This document shows positions 35,252 through 44,213 of a DNA stretch of 64,000 nt, in pieces (the stretch's first letter is position 1; every line of letters begins with the position of its first letter). A program made the translations under genes and the position numbers. The DNA is taken from contig JAFZIN010000007.1 of the NCBI GenBank assembly GCA_017554305.1, positions 62,001 to 126,000 of the forward strand, written 5' to 3'. Below the pieces are notes generated by a model, which saw nothing but the letters and a program-made list of their open reading frames with translations, had not been told where the DNA came from and did not search any database. Source of the DNA: Bacteroidales bacterium (GTDB lineage: Bacteria > Bacteroidota > Bacteroidia > Bacteroidales > UBA932).

Positions 35252-37891
35252 TTAGCCTTGGAGGATTTTCATCTTGGCAAACTTGAGGAGGAGGGTTTTG
35301 CGGCCGAACTCCTCAAACTCCACAACGGCCTTGAGGTCTGATGCGTTGCCGGAGAGGGTGATGATTTTGCCTTTGCCAAAGCGCTCGTGCTCAACGGTTT
35401 GCCCTACTCGCATACGGGTTGGAGCATCTGCAACAAAATCTTCTTTCTTGGGCTTGAGCTGTGAGGCGGGCGTGAAGGACGGCCGTTCTGCGCTGCCCGT
35501 GGTACGGGAGCCGAACGGGGATGCTGCACCGCGGGTAACACCGCCGCGGGAGCCGGAACCGCTGAACGAGGCAGAGCCGCCGGACGAAGCGCCGCCGTGA
35601 GTTCCGTAGCCACTGGACGCACCGCCGCGGGAGCTGCCGTATGCGCCTGCACCTGAGCGCGTTGTGCCGGAGCCGTAGGATGCGGAACCAGCGCCGCCGT
35701 AGGAGCCGCTGCGGGAACCTCCTGCGCCGCCGCCCGGGTAGTAAACCGTACGTTTTTCTGTGTGCGGGAATGAGGAGAAGCCGCTGGCTCCAAAGGATGA
35801 GAACACGGAGCCGGCCTGCTCTGAGGCAACAATCTCCGGATTCTTTATGTATTTGGCATCTATCTCCTTAATGAAGCGGCTTATTGGATTGTTCACGTAA
35901 CTGCCCCAGCGGAATCTTGAGCGGGAGAAGGAGAGGTTTACAAAGTTCTCCGCCCTTGTAACTGCAACGTAGAAGAGGCGGCGCTCCTCCTCAATCTCTT
36001 TCTCCGTAGCCCCTGATGTTGAGCCGCTTGGAAAGAGATTCTCCTCCATACCCACAACATATACGAACGGAAACTCCAATCCCTTTGAAGAGTGAACGGT
36101 CATAAGAGAAACCCTGTCATCATTCTTCTCCTCTTCCTCTTTGGAAACCGGACGGCTCACCTCTGAACTCTCCTGCGGGGAGTCTGAATCTGCAATAAGT
36201 GCAATGTTCTGAAGGAAGAGATCTAACGTAACCTGCTCCGGCCCGAACTCTCCCTCATCTGAATACTGTTTAAACTCTTCAACTCCCTCATCTACAAACT
36301 CTTTAATGCTGTCAAAAAACTCCAGAACGTTCTCCAGGCGGCTCTGCCCCTCCAAAGAAGTATCCGTCTTGAGTGAGGCGGTAATAGCAAACATTCTGTC
36401 CATCTCAGTTGCAATCTGATAGGCATCCAAAGAATCCGCCTTCTGGCGCAGCTGAGCCAGCTTGAGCGTAAAATCCTGCAGGGCAGCAAGTTTAGACGGC
36501 TGGAGTCCAAACTGCTCCGCCGTGTATGTTGTAACCGCCTCGCATATAGGCTTTTTCATCTCAGAGGCAAAGGCAATCACACGCTCCATGGTCTGAGCCC
36601 CTATTCCTCTGGACGGGTAATTTATGCAGCGCTTAAATGACTCGTCATCTTTTGGATTGACAATCAGGCGCAAATAGGCAACCATGTGCTTAATCTCCTG
36701 ACGCTCATAGAACGAATGGCCCGCGTAAATCTTGTACGGAATGTTCTTCTTACGCAGCGCCTCCTCAATGGCACGGCTCTGTGCGTTGGTACGGTAAAGC
36801 ACCGCAAAGTCCTTGTAATTAGCCCTTTGAGAGAGCTTAATATGCTGTATTGATGAGGCAACCATAAGCCCCTCTTCCTGCTCCGTGTAAGACTGCAGAA
36901 GTTCTATCTTGCTGCCCTCATCCCTCTTGGAATAGCACTCCTTGGTAATACGCCCTTTATTCTTGCTAATAAGAGAGTTAGCGGCATTTACAATGTTCTG
37001 TGTAGAACGATAATTACGCTCCAGACGGAAAACGTTTGCCTTTGGATAATCCTTTTTGAAGTTGAGAATGTTCTCTATGCGGGCCCCGCGGAATGCGTAA
37101 ATACTCTGAGCGTCATCACCCACCACGGTAATGTTCTGATGATCCTCCGCAAGTGCCCTAAGTATCACATACTGAAGGTAATTGGTATCCTGATACTCAT
37201 CTATCAGTATGAACTGGAACTTTGCCTTAATCTGAGCAAAAGCCTCCGGGAAACCGGCCAGAAGGCGGTACGTATTCAGAAGGATATCATCAAAATCCAT
37301 CACCCCCTGCTCTTTGCAACGGGTTTGATATGTTGCATATAACTCCGCGATAGCCGGCCGTCTGGTTCTTTTGTCACTCTCTACCAGCTCCGGATGGCTG
37401 CTGTAGTCTGCCGGAGTAATGAAGTTGTTCTTACACTGAGAGATACGGCTGCTGATCTCCGATGGCTTATAAACCTTATCATCCAGCTGTTTCTCCTTTA
37501 TGATTCTCTTAATGAGAGACTTGGAATCATCCTTATCATAGATGGTAAAGCCCGGAGGAAAACCCAGCAGCTCCGCATACTGACGCAAAAACCTCAAAAA
37601 GATGGAGTGGAATGTGCCCATATAGATCATACGGGCAGACTTATCACCCACCATATCTGCAATCCTCTTCTTCATCTCTCTGGCCGCCTTGTTTGTAAAG
37701 GTCAGCGCCAAAACGCTGTACGGCTTATATCCGTGAGAGAGGATGTTAGCTATCTTGCAAGTGAGAACTTTTGTCTTTCCGCTACCCGCCCCCGCAACTA
37801 TGAGAGATGGCCCTGTAAGACACATAACGGCCTCTTTTTGAGCCTCGTTCAACCCTTCTAAAATTTTATTCCCTTCATTTTCCATATTCAT
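35252..37891 (-). CDS. pcrA: UvrD/PcrA-family DNA helicase with Gly/Ser/Arg-rich linker
   Basis: 879 aa. Superfamily 1 helicase: Walker A at 33-41 (AGAGSGKTK), DEYQDTNYLQY, VVGDDAQSIYAFRGA, and VSLMTVHSSKGLEF. The C-terminal ~60 residues (RVGQTVEHERFGKGKIITLSG) match the PcrA Tudor-like RNA-polymerase-binding domain. Between them, residues ~719-806 are almost only G, S, A, R and Y, with RGG-like units and GC-rich DNA. It works in repair and in removing stalled polymerase. A -7 box TACATTTG (37901-37894) sits against Met1, so Met3 or a leaderless start is possible. Confidence 0.93.
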   Translation of the reverse strand: MNMENEGNKILEGLNEAQKEAVMCLTGPSLIVAGAGSGKTKVLTCKIANILSHGYKPYSVLALTFTNKAAREMKKRIADMVGDKSARMIYMGTFHSIFLRFLRQYAELLGFPPGFTIYDKDDSKSLIKRIIKEKQLDDKVYKPSEISSRISQCKNNFITPADYSSHPELVESDKRTRRPAIAELYATYQTRCKEQGVMDFDDILLNTYRLLAGFPEAFAQIKAKFQFILIDEYQDTNYLQYVILRALAEDHQNITVVGDDAQSIYAFRGARIENILNFKKDYPKANVFRLERNYRSTQNIVNAANSLISKNKGRITKECYSKRDEGSKIELLQSYTEQEEGLMVASSIQHIKLSQRANYKDFAVLYRTNAQSRAIEEALRKKNIPYKIYAGHSFYERQEIKHMVAYLRLIVNPKDDESFKRCINYPSRGIGAQTMERVIAFASEMKKPICEAVTTYTAEQFGLQPSKLAALQDFTLKLAQLRQKADSLDAYQIATEMDRMFAITASLKTDTSLEGQSRLENVLEFFDSIKEFVDEGVEEFKQYSDEGEFGPEQVTLDLFLQNIALIADSDSPQESSEVSRPVSKEEEEKNDDRVSLMTVHSSKGLEFPFVYVVGMEENLFPSGSTSGATEKEIEEERRLFYVAVTRAENFVNLSFSRSRFRWGSYVNNPISRFIKEIDAKYIKNPEIVASEQAGSVFSSFGASGFSSFPHTEKRTVYYPGGGAGGSRSGSYGGAGSASYGSGTTRSGAGAYGSSRGGASSGYGTHGGASSGGSASFSGSGSRGGVTRGAASPFGSRTTGSAERPSFTPASQLKPKKEDFVADAPTRMRVGQTVEHERFGKGKIITLSGNASDLKAVVEFEEFGRKTLLLKFAKMKILQG

Positions 37892-37936
37892 AGCAAATGT
37901 AATGAAATATATTAAGGTTTTGTGATATTTCTTAAC

Positions 37937-37944
37937 TATATTTG
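37937..37944 (+). promoter_or_regulatory. -7 element of the nqr operon
   Basis: TATATTTG fits TAnnTTTG and would give a leader of about 46 bases before nqrA. No TTG is found at 19-21 bases upstream, so the -33 contact may be weak or activator-dependent. The gap is shared with the divergent pcrA gene. Confidence 0.5.
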
Positions 37945-37994
37945 CCTGGATATATTTTTAATATAAGTATACGTTAAAATTATTTATAACAGAT

Positions 37995-39377
37995 ATGGAG
38001 ACAATAAGACTTCGCAAGGGTTTGGACATTCACCTGGAGGGTGAAGCCCAGAAGACAATCTTGCAGACCCTAGCTCCAGAAGTCGTAGCAGTCAGACCGT
38101 CAGATTACAAGCAGGTTACTCCTAAACTTCTTGTTCAGGAGGGAGACGTTGTAAAGGCCGGTCAGTTCCTGTTCTCAGATAAAAAGAGACCGGAAATCTG
38201 CTTCTCATCTCCGGTAAGCGGAACCGTAAAAGCCATTGTCAGAGGCGAGAAGAGGAAACTTCTGGCCGTGGAGATTACGCCCGATGCTAAGATGGAATAC
38301 GTTCAGTTTGAACCGGTTAAAGAGCCGTCTAAAGCAACTGGTGATGAGATTAAGAAGAGACTGCTGGACAGCGGACTATGGGCTTGCATCATTCAGCGCC
38401 CTTATGGGATTATAGCCAATCCCGCAGAAAAACCAAAGGCAATAGTAATATCCGCCTTTAACTCCGCTCCTTTGGCTGCAGACACAAAGTTCACAGTAAA
38501 GAATGATGTGGATGCAATGCAGATTGCAGTGGATGCCCTTTCCAAACTTACAGACGGAAAGGTTTACGTAAACATCAGTGCTAAAGATGATAACGCCTGC
38601 CCGCTGAGCATGCTCAGAAACGTGGAGAAGACTCTCTTTAAGGGAAAACACCCGGCAGGATGCGTTGGAGTTCAGATTTCTCACATCTGCCCAATAGGAA
38701 AGGGAGAGGTTGTCTGGACCCTTAAACCTCAGGACCTTGCAGCAATAGGCAGACTCCTCTCAAAGGGAATCTATGATGTTACCAGACTGGTTGCTGTAAC
38801 CGGACCTAGAGCAATTAACCCTGCTTACGTAAAATGCACCCCTGGCTGCTCAATTGAGAGCATTGTTAAGGCTGTAGGAGTTAAAGAAGAGGAGACCCTC
38901 TACGGCCAGAAGTGCGGCGTGAGATACGTTAGCGGCAATCCGCTCAGCGGAGAAAACGTAGGCCGCGGCGGCTATCTGGGATTCTATGATGACCAGGTAA
39001 CCCTCTTAACTGAAGGCAATTACAGAGAGCTGTTCGGATGGGCTAAAGTTTTCAGACCAAAGAAGTTCTCTACCTCCAAGACCTACTTCTCCTGGCTCTG
39101 CCCTAAGAAAGCTTACAAGGCAGACACCAACGTAAACGGCGGAGAGAGAGCCTTCATAGTTAACGGAGTATACGAAAAGGTTCTCCCAATGGACATCTAC
39201 CCTGTTTACCTTCTCAAAGCAATTCTTGCACAGGATATTGAGAAGATGGAACAGTTTGGTATTTATGAAGTTATAGGTGAAGACCTTGCTCTTTGCGAAT
39301 ATATCTGCCCTTCCAAGATTGAGATTCAGAAGATTGTGGAAGACGGTATTAACCTGATGCTTAAAGAAATGGCTTAG
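37995..39377 (+). CDS. nqrA: Na+-translocating NADH:quinone reductase subunit A
   Basis: 460 aa soluble subunit of the sodium-pumping NADH dehydrogenase; it contributes to the quinone site. Start METIRLRKGLDIHLEGEA and the barrel-sandwich part (LVQEGDVVKAGQFLFSDKKRPEICFSSPVSGTV) are typical. The length fits Bacteroidetes NqrA. First gene of a six-gene operon; nqrB follows after 2 bases. Confidence 0.97.
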   Translation: METIRLRKGLDIHLEGEAQKTILQTLAPEVVAVRPSDYKQVTPKLLVQEGDVVKAGQFLFSDKKRPEICFSSPVSGTVKAIVRGEKRKLLAVEITPDAKMEYVQFEPVKEPSKATGDEIKKRLLDSGLWACIIQRPYGIIANPAEKPKAIVISAFNSAPLAADTKFTVKNDVDAMQIAVDALSKLTDGKVYVNISAKDDNACPLSMLRNVEKTLFKGKHPAGCVGVQISHICPIGKGEVVWTLKPQDLAAIGRLLSKGIYDVTRLVAVTGPRAINPAYVKCTPGCSIESIVKAVGVKEEETLYGQKCGVRYVSGNPLSGENVGRGGYLGFYDDQVTLLTEGNYRELFGWAKVFRPKKFSTSKTYFSWLCPKKAYKADTNVNGGERAFIVNGVYEKVLPMDIYPVYLLKAILAQDIEKMEQFGIYEVIGEDLALCEYICPSKIEIQKIVEDGINLMLKEMA

Positions 39378-39379
39378 TT

Positions 39380-40546
39380 ATGGGAAACTTTATTTTGAAA
39401 ATGATGGACAAGATGAGGCCTACCTTCTCAAAGGGAGGTAAGCTGGGCTGGCTCCACTCATCATTTGATGCATTTGAGAGCTTTGCAGCCGTTCCCGCCA
39501 CAGTCACTTCCGGACGCACTCAGATTAAGGACTGTGTAGATATTAAGAGAGTTATGAGCGCCGTGCTGGTGGCACTCCTCCCTCCGTTCCTCTTTGGAAT
39601 GTGGAATACGGGAGACCTCCACTCCGCAGCGTTCGGCCTGGACTGGGGCTTCTGGATGAAGGTCTGGTACGGCTTCTACAGAATTCTGCCTCTGATACTT
39701 GTATCTTACATTGTTGGATTGGGAATTGAGTTTGCCGTTGCACAGGTAAGAGGTCATGAAGTAAATGAAGGATACCTTGTTACGGGATTCCTCATTCCAA
39801 TGATTATGCCTATAGATGTACCTCTCTGGGTACTTGCTTTGGCAGTTGCATTTGCGGTAATCTTTGGAAAAGAGATCTTTGGCGGAACCGGAATGAATAT
39901 CTGGAACCCTGCCCTGCTTGCAAGAGCCTTCGTATTCTTTGCATACCCTTCTACAATAACCGGAGATTCCGTGTGGATTGGCGGAATGGGAAAGCACGCA
40001 GACAAGTTGATAGATGGTTTCTCAGGTGCTACTCCGCTGGCGCAAGTTGCTGACGGTATGGCAGGTGCACCGGACTTCATGCAGATGTTCATTGGTAACA
40101 TTGCAGGTTCGTTTGGTGAAACGTCAACCATTGCGATACTAATAGGAGCAGTTATCCTCATTTGGACAGGAGTGGCAAGCTGGAAGATAATGGTAAGCTG
40201 CGTAGCCGGTGCTCTTGCAGTTGGACTGCTGGCAAACGGTTGTGCAGAGCCTGGTACTTTTGCCGCATACCCTGCTGTTAACCACCTTGTTATGGGCGGT
40301 TTTGCATTTGGTGCGGTATATATGGCAACAGACCCTGTCTCCTCATCTCAAACAGAGGTGGGCAAGTGGATTTACGGATTCCTTATTGGTGCTATATGCG
40401 TAATACTCAGATTGTTTAACCCTGGATACAGAGAAGGAATGATGCTCGCCATCCTGCTGATGAATACAATGGCACCGCTGATTGACTGGTGCGTTGTAAG
40501 ACGTAACATCCGCAGAAGGGAGAAGAGAGCTGTAACCGCAAAATAA
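39380..40546 (+). CDS. nqrB: Na+-translocating NADH:quinone reductase subunit B
   Basis: 388 aa, about ten membrane helices. It carries covalent FMN on a threonine: motif DGFSGATPLA with Thr218. Riboflavin and ubiquinone/menaquinone pathways pass through this subunit. The N-terminal amphipathic segment (FILKMMDKMRPTFSKGGKLGWLHS, split here as the first ~28 residues) is normal for NqrB. Spacing 2 bases from nqrA and 7 from nqrC. Confidence 0.97.
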   Translation: MGNFILKMMDKMRPTFSKGGKLGWLHSSFDAFESFAAVPATVTSGRTQIKDCVDIKRVMSAVLVALLPPFLFGMWNTGDLHSAAFGLDWGFWMKVWYGFYRILPLILVSYIVGLGIEFAVAQVRGHEVNEGYLVTGFLIPMIMPIDVPLWVLALAVAFAVIFGKEIFGGTGMNIWNPALLARAFVFFAYPSTITGDSVWIGGMGKHADKLIDGFSGATPLAQVADGMAGAPDFMQMFIGNIAGSFGETSTIAILIGAVILIWTGVASWKIMVSCVAGALAVGLLANGCAEPGTFAAYPAVNHLVMGGFAFGAVYMATDPVSSSQTEVGKWIYGFLIGAICVILRLFNPGYREGMMLAILLMNTMAPLIDWCVVRRNIRRREKRAVTAK

Positions 40547-40553
40547 TGGGAGT

Positions 40554-41411
40554 ATGAATACAAATAAAAATTCTTACACTGTCATTTACACCATTGTCCT
40601 TGTGGCAATTGTGGCTACCATACTGGCTCTGGTTTCTATGGGACTGAAACAAAAACAGCAGACCAATATTGAGGTAGAGAAACAGCTCAGTATCCTCTCA
40701 AGTGCAAACCTTGCACAGGATGTTAAGAGTGCTAAAGACAAGAACTCCTACGTTCAGGGAGAGTTTGCAAAGTACATTACAGAGGCTCTTGTGGTTAACG
40801 CTAAAGGAGAGGTGGTAGAGTCTTGCACAGAGGATATTACAAAGAGCGGTGCTTTTAAGATATCTATCGCGGAGGAGTATGCAAAGATGAGAGATATAGA
40901 TGCGGCAAAAGATGAGGCGGCTAAAGAGAGCCTTATCAATGAGTTGCGTCTTCCGGTCTTTGTATGCAACATGCCGGACGGAGGTATGAGATTCATCCTA
41001 TCTGCTTACGGAGCAGGACTTTGGGGCCCTATCTGGGCGTATGTTGCCGTTAAGAAAGAGGGCACTGAACTTTCCGGTGCTATCTTTGACCACTCAAGTG
41101 AGACCCCTGGTCTTGGCGGAGAGATTGTTACTGACAAGTTCCGTAATCAGTTTGTAGACAAGGTTATATTTGATAACGGAGAAATCTGTGAGATTAAGGT
41201 TGTTAAGGGAGGAGCAAAAGATCCTGCACATGAGGTAGACGCTCTCTCCGGTGCAACCATAACCTCAACATCCGTTCAGAAGATGCTTACACAGTGGTTC
41301 AACTACTACAAGCCTTACCTTCAGCTTATTGTAGACGGTTCCGGCAATATGCCTGAGCCTGGCATAGAGGTTAAGGAGTTTGAGCAGGACCCGGAAGTTA
41401 TTGAATTATAA
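40554..41411 (+). CDS. nqrC: Na+-translocating NADH:quinone reductase subunit C
   Basis: 285 aa. One N-terminal membrane helix (~8-30), then a periplasmic FMN-binding domain with covalent FMN expected at Thr235 (DALSGATITSTS). It relays electrons between NqrF/D/E and NqrB. The region GAGLWGPIWAYVAV and SSETPGLGGEI is typical. One of the eight ATCGCGGAG words is in it (40866). Confidence 0.97.
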   Translation: MNTNKNSYTVIYTIVLVAIVATILALVSMGLKQKQQTNIEVEKQLSILSSANLAQDVKSAKDKNSYVQGEFAKYITEALVVNAKGEVVESCTEDITKSGAFKISIAEEYAKMRDIDAAKDEAAKESLINELRLPVFVCNMPDGGMRFILSAYGAGLWGPIWAYVAVKKEGTELSGAIFDHSSETPGLGGEIVTDKFRNQFVDKVIFDNGEICEIKVVKGGAKDPAHEVDALSGATITSTSVQKMLTQWFNYYKPYLQLIVDGSGNMPEPGIEVKEFEQDPEVIEL

Positions 41412-41423
41412 AAAGTTATTGCA

Positions 41424-42038
41424 ATGGATAAGAAAATATTCACAACACCTATTCTCAAGCAGAACCCTATTACGGTTCTGGTGCTTGGTATATGCTCCGC
41501 CCTTGCGGTAACTGTAAAACTGGAACCCGCAATTGTGATGGCAATCTCCGTTACACTGGTAACGGGACTCTCTAGTTTTCTGATTTCACTCATCAGAAAA
41601 ACTATTCCTAACAGAATCAGAATCATTGTACAGCTTGTAGTTGTTGCAATGTTCGTAATCCTTATAGAACAGATACTTAAGGCATACGTTTACGATGTTA
41701 GCAAGCAGCTCTCAGTTTACGTAGGACTTATTATTACCAACTGTATTATCATGGGAAGAATTGAGGCATTCGGTCTTACAGAAAAACCTCTCCCTTCTCT
41801 GGTTGACGGTCTGGCAAACGGTTTGGGTTACGGACTCATTCTGATTGTAGTTGCCTTCTTCAGAGAGCTCATTGGAAGCGGCACACTCTTTGGCGCTCAG
41901 ATAATTCCGCAGAGCTGGTATGCAGCAAACGGAGGAGCTTACCTGAACAACGGACTCTTTATTATGCCGCCTATGGCGTTGATACTTATAGGATGCCTTA
42001 TCTGGATTCAGAGAAGCATACAAAAGGAAGATAAATAA
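41424..42038 (+). CDS. nqrD: Na+-translocating NADH:quinone reductase subunit D
   Basis: 204 aa, six membrane helices. NqrD and NqrE are inverted-topology relatives that hold a 2Fe-2S centre between them and shape the sodium path. Typical motifs [13 protein letters not shown] and [17 protein letters not shown] are present. Confidence 0.97.
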   Translation: MDKKIFTTPILKQNPITVLVLGICSALAVTVKLEPAIVMAISVTLVTGLSSFLISLIRKTIPNRIRIIVQLVVVAMFVILIEQILKAYVYDVSKQLSVYVGLIITNCIIMGRIEAFGLTEKPLPSLVDGLANGLGYGLILIVVAFFRELIGSGTLFGAQIIPQSWYAANGGAYLNNGLFIMPPMALILIGCLIWIQRSIQKEDK

Positions 42039-42047
42039 CACATTACT

Positions 42048-42662
42048 ATGGAATCATTGAATTTATTCGTAAAGTCCATCTTTGTAGACAATATGATTTT
42101 TGCATACTTCCTTGGAATGTGTTCATTCCTGGCAGTATCCAAAAATGTAAAGACGGCAGCAGGTCTGGGAGTTGCGGTAATTTTTGTACTTGGAGTTACC
42201 CTTCCTATCAACTACCTGCTTAACAAATACTTGCTCTCTCCGGGTTCCCTTTCATGGATCTCTCCGGATCTGGCAAACGTAGACCTCAGCTTCTTGAGTT
42301 TCATCATCTTCATTGCAGTTATTGCATCATTCGTGCAGCTTGTGGAGATGGTTGTTGAGAAGTTCTCACCTTCTCTCTATTCATCACTGGGTATATTCCT
42401 TCCGCTGATTGCAGTGAACTGCGCTATCCTTGGTGCATCACTCTTTATGCAGCAGAAGGCATTTGCAACCCTTGGACTTGCAACATGTTACGGACTTGGA
42501 AGCGGCGTGGGCTGGTTCCTTGCCATTGTGAGCATTGCAGCAATCAGAGAGAAGATTACCTACTCCAACATCCCTAAACCGCTTCAGGGACTTGGCATTA
42601 CATTCATAATTGCAGGCCTTATGGCTATTGCGTTTATGGGATTTATGGGCATTAATTTCTAG
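42048..42662 (+). CDS. nqrE: Na+-translocating NADH:quinone reductase subunit E
   Basis: 204 aa, six helices, paired with Nqr[18 protein letters not shown] and [13 protein letters not shown] contain the conserved cysteines. Its stop TAG is followed at once by AGGAGG for nqrF, so translation is coupled. Confidence 0.97.
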   Translation: MESLNLFVKSIFVDNMIFAYFLGMCSFLAVSKNVKTAAGLGVAVIFVLGVTLPINYLLNKYLLSPGSLSWISPDLANVDLSFLSFIIFIAVIASFVQLVEMVVEKFSPSLYSSLGIFLPLIAVNCAILGASLFMQQKAFATLGLATCYGLGSGVGWFLAIVSIAAIREKITYSNIPKPLQGLGITFIIAGLMAIAFMGFMGINF

Positions 42663-42673
42663 GAGGACGGAGT

Positions 42674-43915
42674 ATGACAACAGTAATATTAGTTTCTATA
42701 GTAGTATTCTTAATCATCACTCTGCTGCTGGTTATTTTACTGCTCTTTGCCAAGGCAAAACTGCTTCCTAGCGGAAACGTTACCATAGACATTAATAACG
42801 GTGAAAAACAGATAGAGGTTGCAACCGGCGGTACACTCCTTACCGCACTTGCAGAGCAGAAGATTTACCTGCCATCCGCTTGCGGTGGAAAGGGTAACTG
42901 CGGTATGTGTAAGTGCCAGGTAATCAGCGGTGGCGGAAGTATCCTCCCTACTGAGACCGGCTTCTTTACACGCAAGGAGCAGCTCTCCAACTGGAGACTG
43001 GGCTGCCAGGTTAAGGTAAAGGAGAACCTGGGCATTCTGCTTCCTCCTGAGGTATTGGGAGTTAAGAAGTGGGAGTGCACAGTTGTCAGCAACCACAACG
43101 TTGCTACATTCATTAAGGAGTTTGTTGTTAAACTCCCAGAGGGTGAGAACGTTAACTTCCGCAGCGGCGGTTACATACAGATAGATGTTCCTGCCTGCGA
43201 GGTAGATTACAAGAACATAGATGTAGAGCCTGAGTACAGAGGAGACTGGGAGAAGATGGGAATCTTCAACCTTAAGATGGTTAACCCAACTCCAACATTC
43301 AGAGCATATTCTATGGCCAACCACCCAGCAGAGGGCAACATCATTATGCTCAACGTGCGTATTGCAACTCCTCCGTTTGACCGTGCAAAGAAGGATTGGG
43401 TTCCTGTAAATCCGGGAATCTGCTCCTCTTACATCTACTCACTCAAACCGGGCGATAAGATCACAATATCAGGTCCTTACGGTGAGTTCTTCATTAAGGA
43501 TACAGACAATGAGATTGTATTCATAGGCGGTGGCGCCGGTATGGCTCCAATGAGAAGCCACATCTTCCACCTCTTTAAGACTCTCCACACCAAGAGAAAG
43601 GTAAGCTTCTGGTACGGAGCTCGTTCCAAGAGAGAGATGTTCTATGATGAAGACTTTGCAGAGATTGCAAGAGAGAATCCTAACTTCTCATACAACGTTG
43701 CACTCTCAGACGCTCTTCCGGAGGACAACTGGACAGGTCCTAAGGGCTTCATTCACCAGGTACTCTTTGACAACTACCTGAAGAACCACCCTGCACCTGA
43801 AGATATTGAGTACTACCTCTGCGGTCCTCCAATGATGACCAATGCGGCAGTGAATATGCTTGATAATCTGGGCGTTCAGCCGGAGAACATCATGTACGAT
43901 AACTTTGGAGCATAG
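42674..43915 (+). CDS. nqrF: Na+-translocating NADH:quinone reductase subunit F
   Basis: 413 aa. N-terminal helix (5-25), 2Fe-2S ferredoxin domain with Cys70, Cys76, Cys79 and Cys111, FAD site [14 protein letters not shown] site [13 protein letters not shown] and a C-terminal YYLCGPPMM. It oxidises NADH and feeds electrons into the pump. It has a good Shine-Dalgarno (AGGAGG at 42661-42666). Presence of A and F proves NQR and not RNF. Confidence 0.98.
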   Translation: MTTVILVSIVVFLIITLLLVILLLFAKAKLLPSGNVTIDINNGEKQIEVATGGTLLTALAEQKIYLPSACGGKGNCGMCKCQVISGGGSILPTETGFFTRKEQLSNWRLGCQVKVKENLGILLPPEVLGVKKWECTVVSNHNVATFIKEFVVKLPEGENVNFRSGGYIQIDVPACEVDYKNIDVEPEYRGDWEKMGIFNLKMVNPTPTFRAYSMANHPAEGNIIMLNVRIATPPFDRAKKDWVPVNPGICSSYIYSLKPGDKITISGPYGEFFIKDTDNEIVFIGGGAGMAPMRSHIFHLFKTLHTKRKVSFWYGARSKREMFYDEDFAEIARENPNFSYNVALSDALPEDNWTGPKGFIHQVLFDNYLKNHPAPEDIEYYLCGPPMMTNAAVNMLDNLGVQPENIMYDNFGA

Positions 43916-43920
43916 GTGAG

Positions 43921-43996
43921 TTAAAAAGGCGCTCAAGCGCCCGGCTCGGAGAGCCGTGATGCCCCTTGAGGGGCCGGCAAAGCCGGGGGTGAAATA
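43921..43996 (-). repeat. Four-hairpin intergenic element, copy C
   Basis: Read on the minus strand: CCGGC-TTT-GCCGG, CCCC-TCAA-GGGG, CGGCTC-TCC-GAGCCG, GGCGC-TTGA-GCGCC, then CTTTTTAA. It lies in the nqr 3' untranslated region between the nqrF stop and the terminator, opposite in orientation to copies A and B. Confidence 0.85.
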
Positions 43997-44002
43997 GTAA
44001 AT

Positions 44003-44041
44003 GATGGATGGCCAAATCTTTTTGGTCATCCATCTCTTTTT
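44003..44041 (+). terminator. Intrinsic terminator of the nqr operon
   Basis: 14-bp stem GATGGATGGCCAAA/TTTGGTCATCCATC with one G-U pair, loop TCTT, followed by TCTTTTTT. Confidence 0.92.
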
Positions 44042-44213
44042 TGCTTCTGCGCAGGCCCTCTGTTAGTGTGCTGCCGGACTGCCTCTATTCGTAGGTAAAT
44101 TGAGGTTGTTTGGAGGTATTTTACCATCGCGATAGATAATGGCAAAAAATTTGAATAACACAAGCTAAAGACTCTAGAGTAAACTAAAACCTTTACCTTA
44201 AAAAAGAAGTGTT

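Noticed and set aside
35404..35832. 142-residue Ala/Pro-rich minus-strand protein
   Set aside because: Out-of-frame shadow of the Gly/Ser-rich linker in pcrA.
37995..43915. RNF complex
   Set aside because: NqrA and NqrF are present and RnfB/RnfC are absent, so it is NQR.
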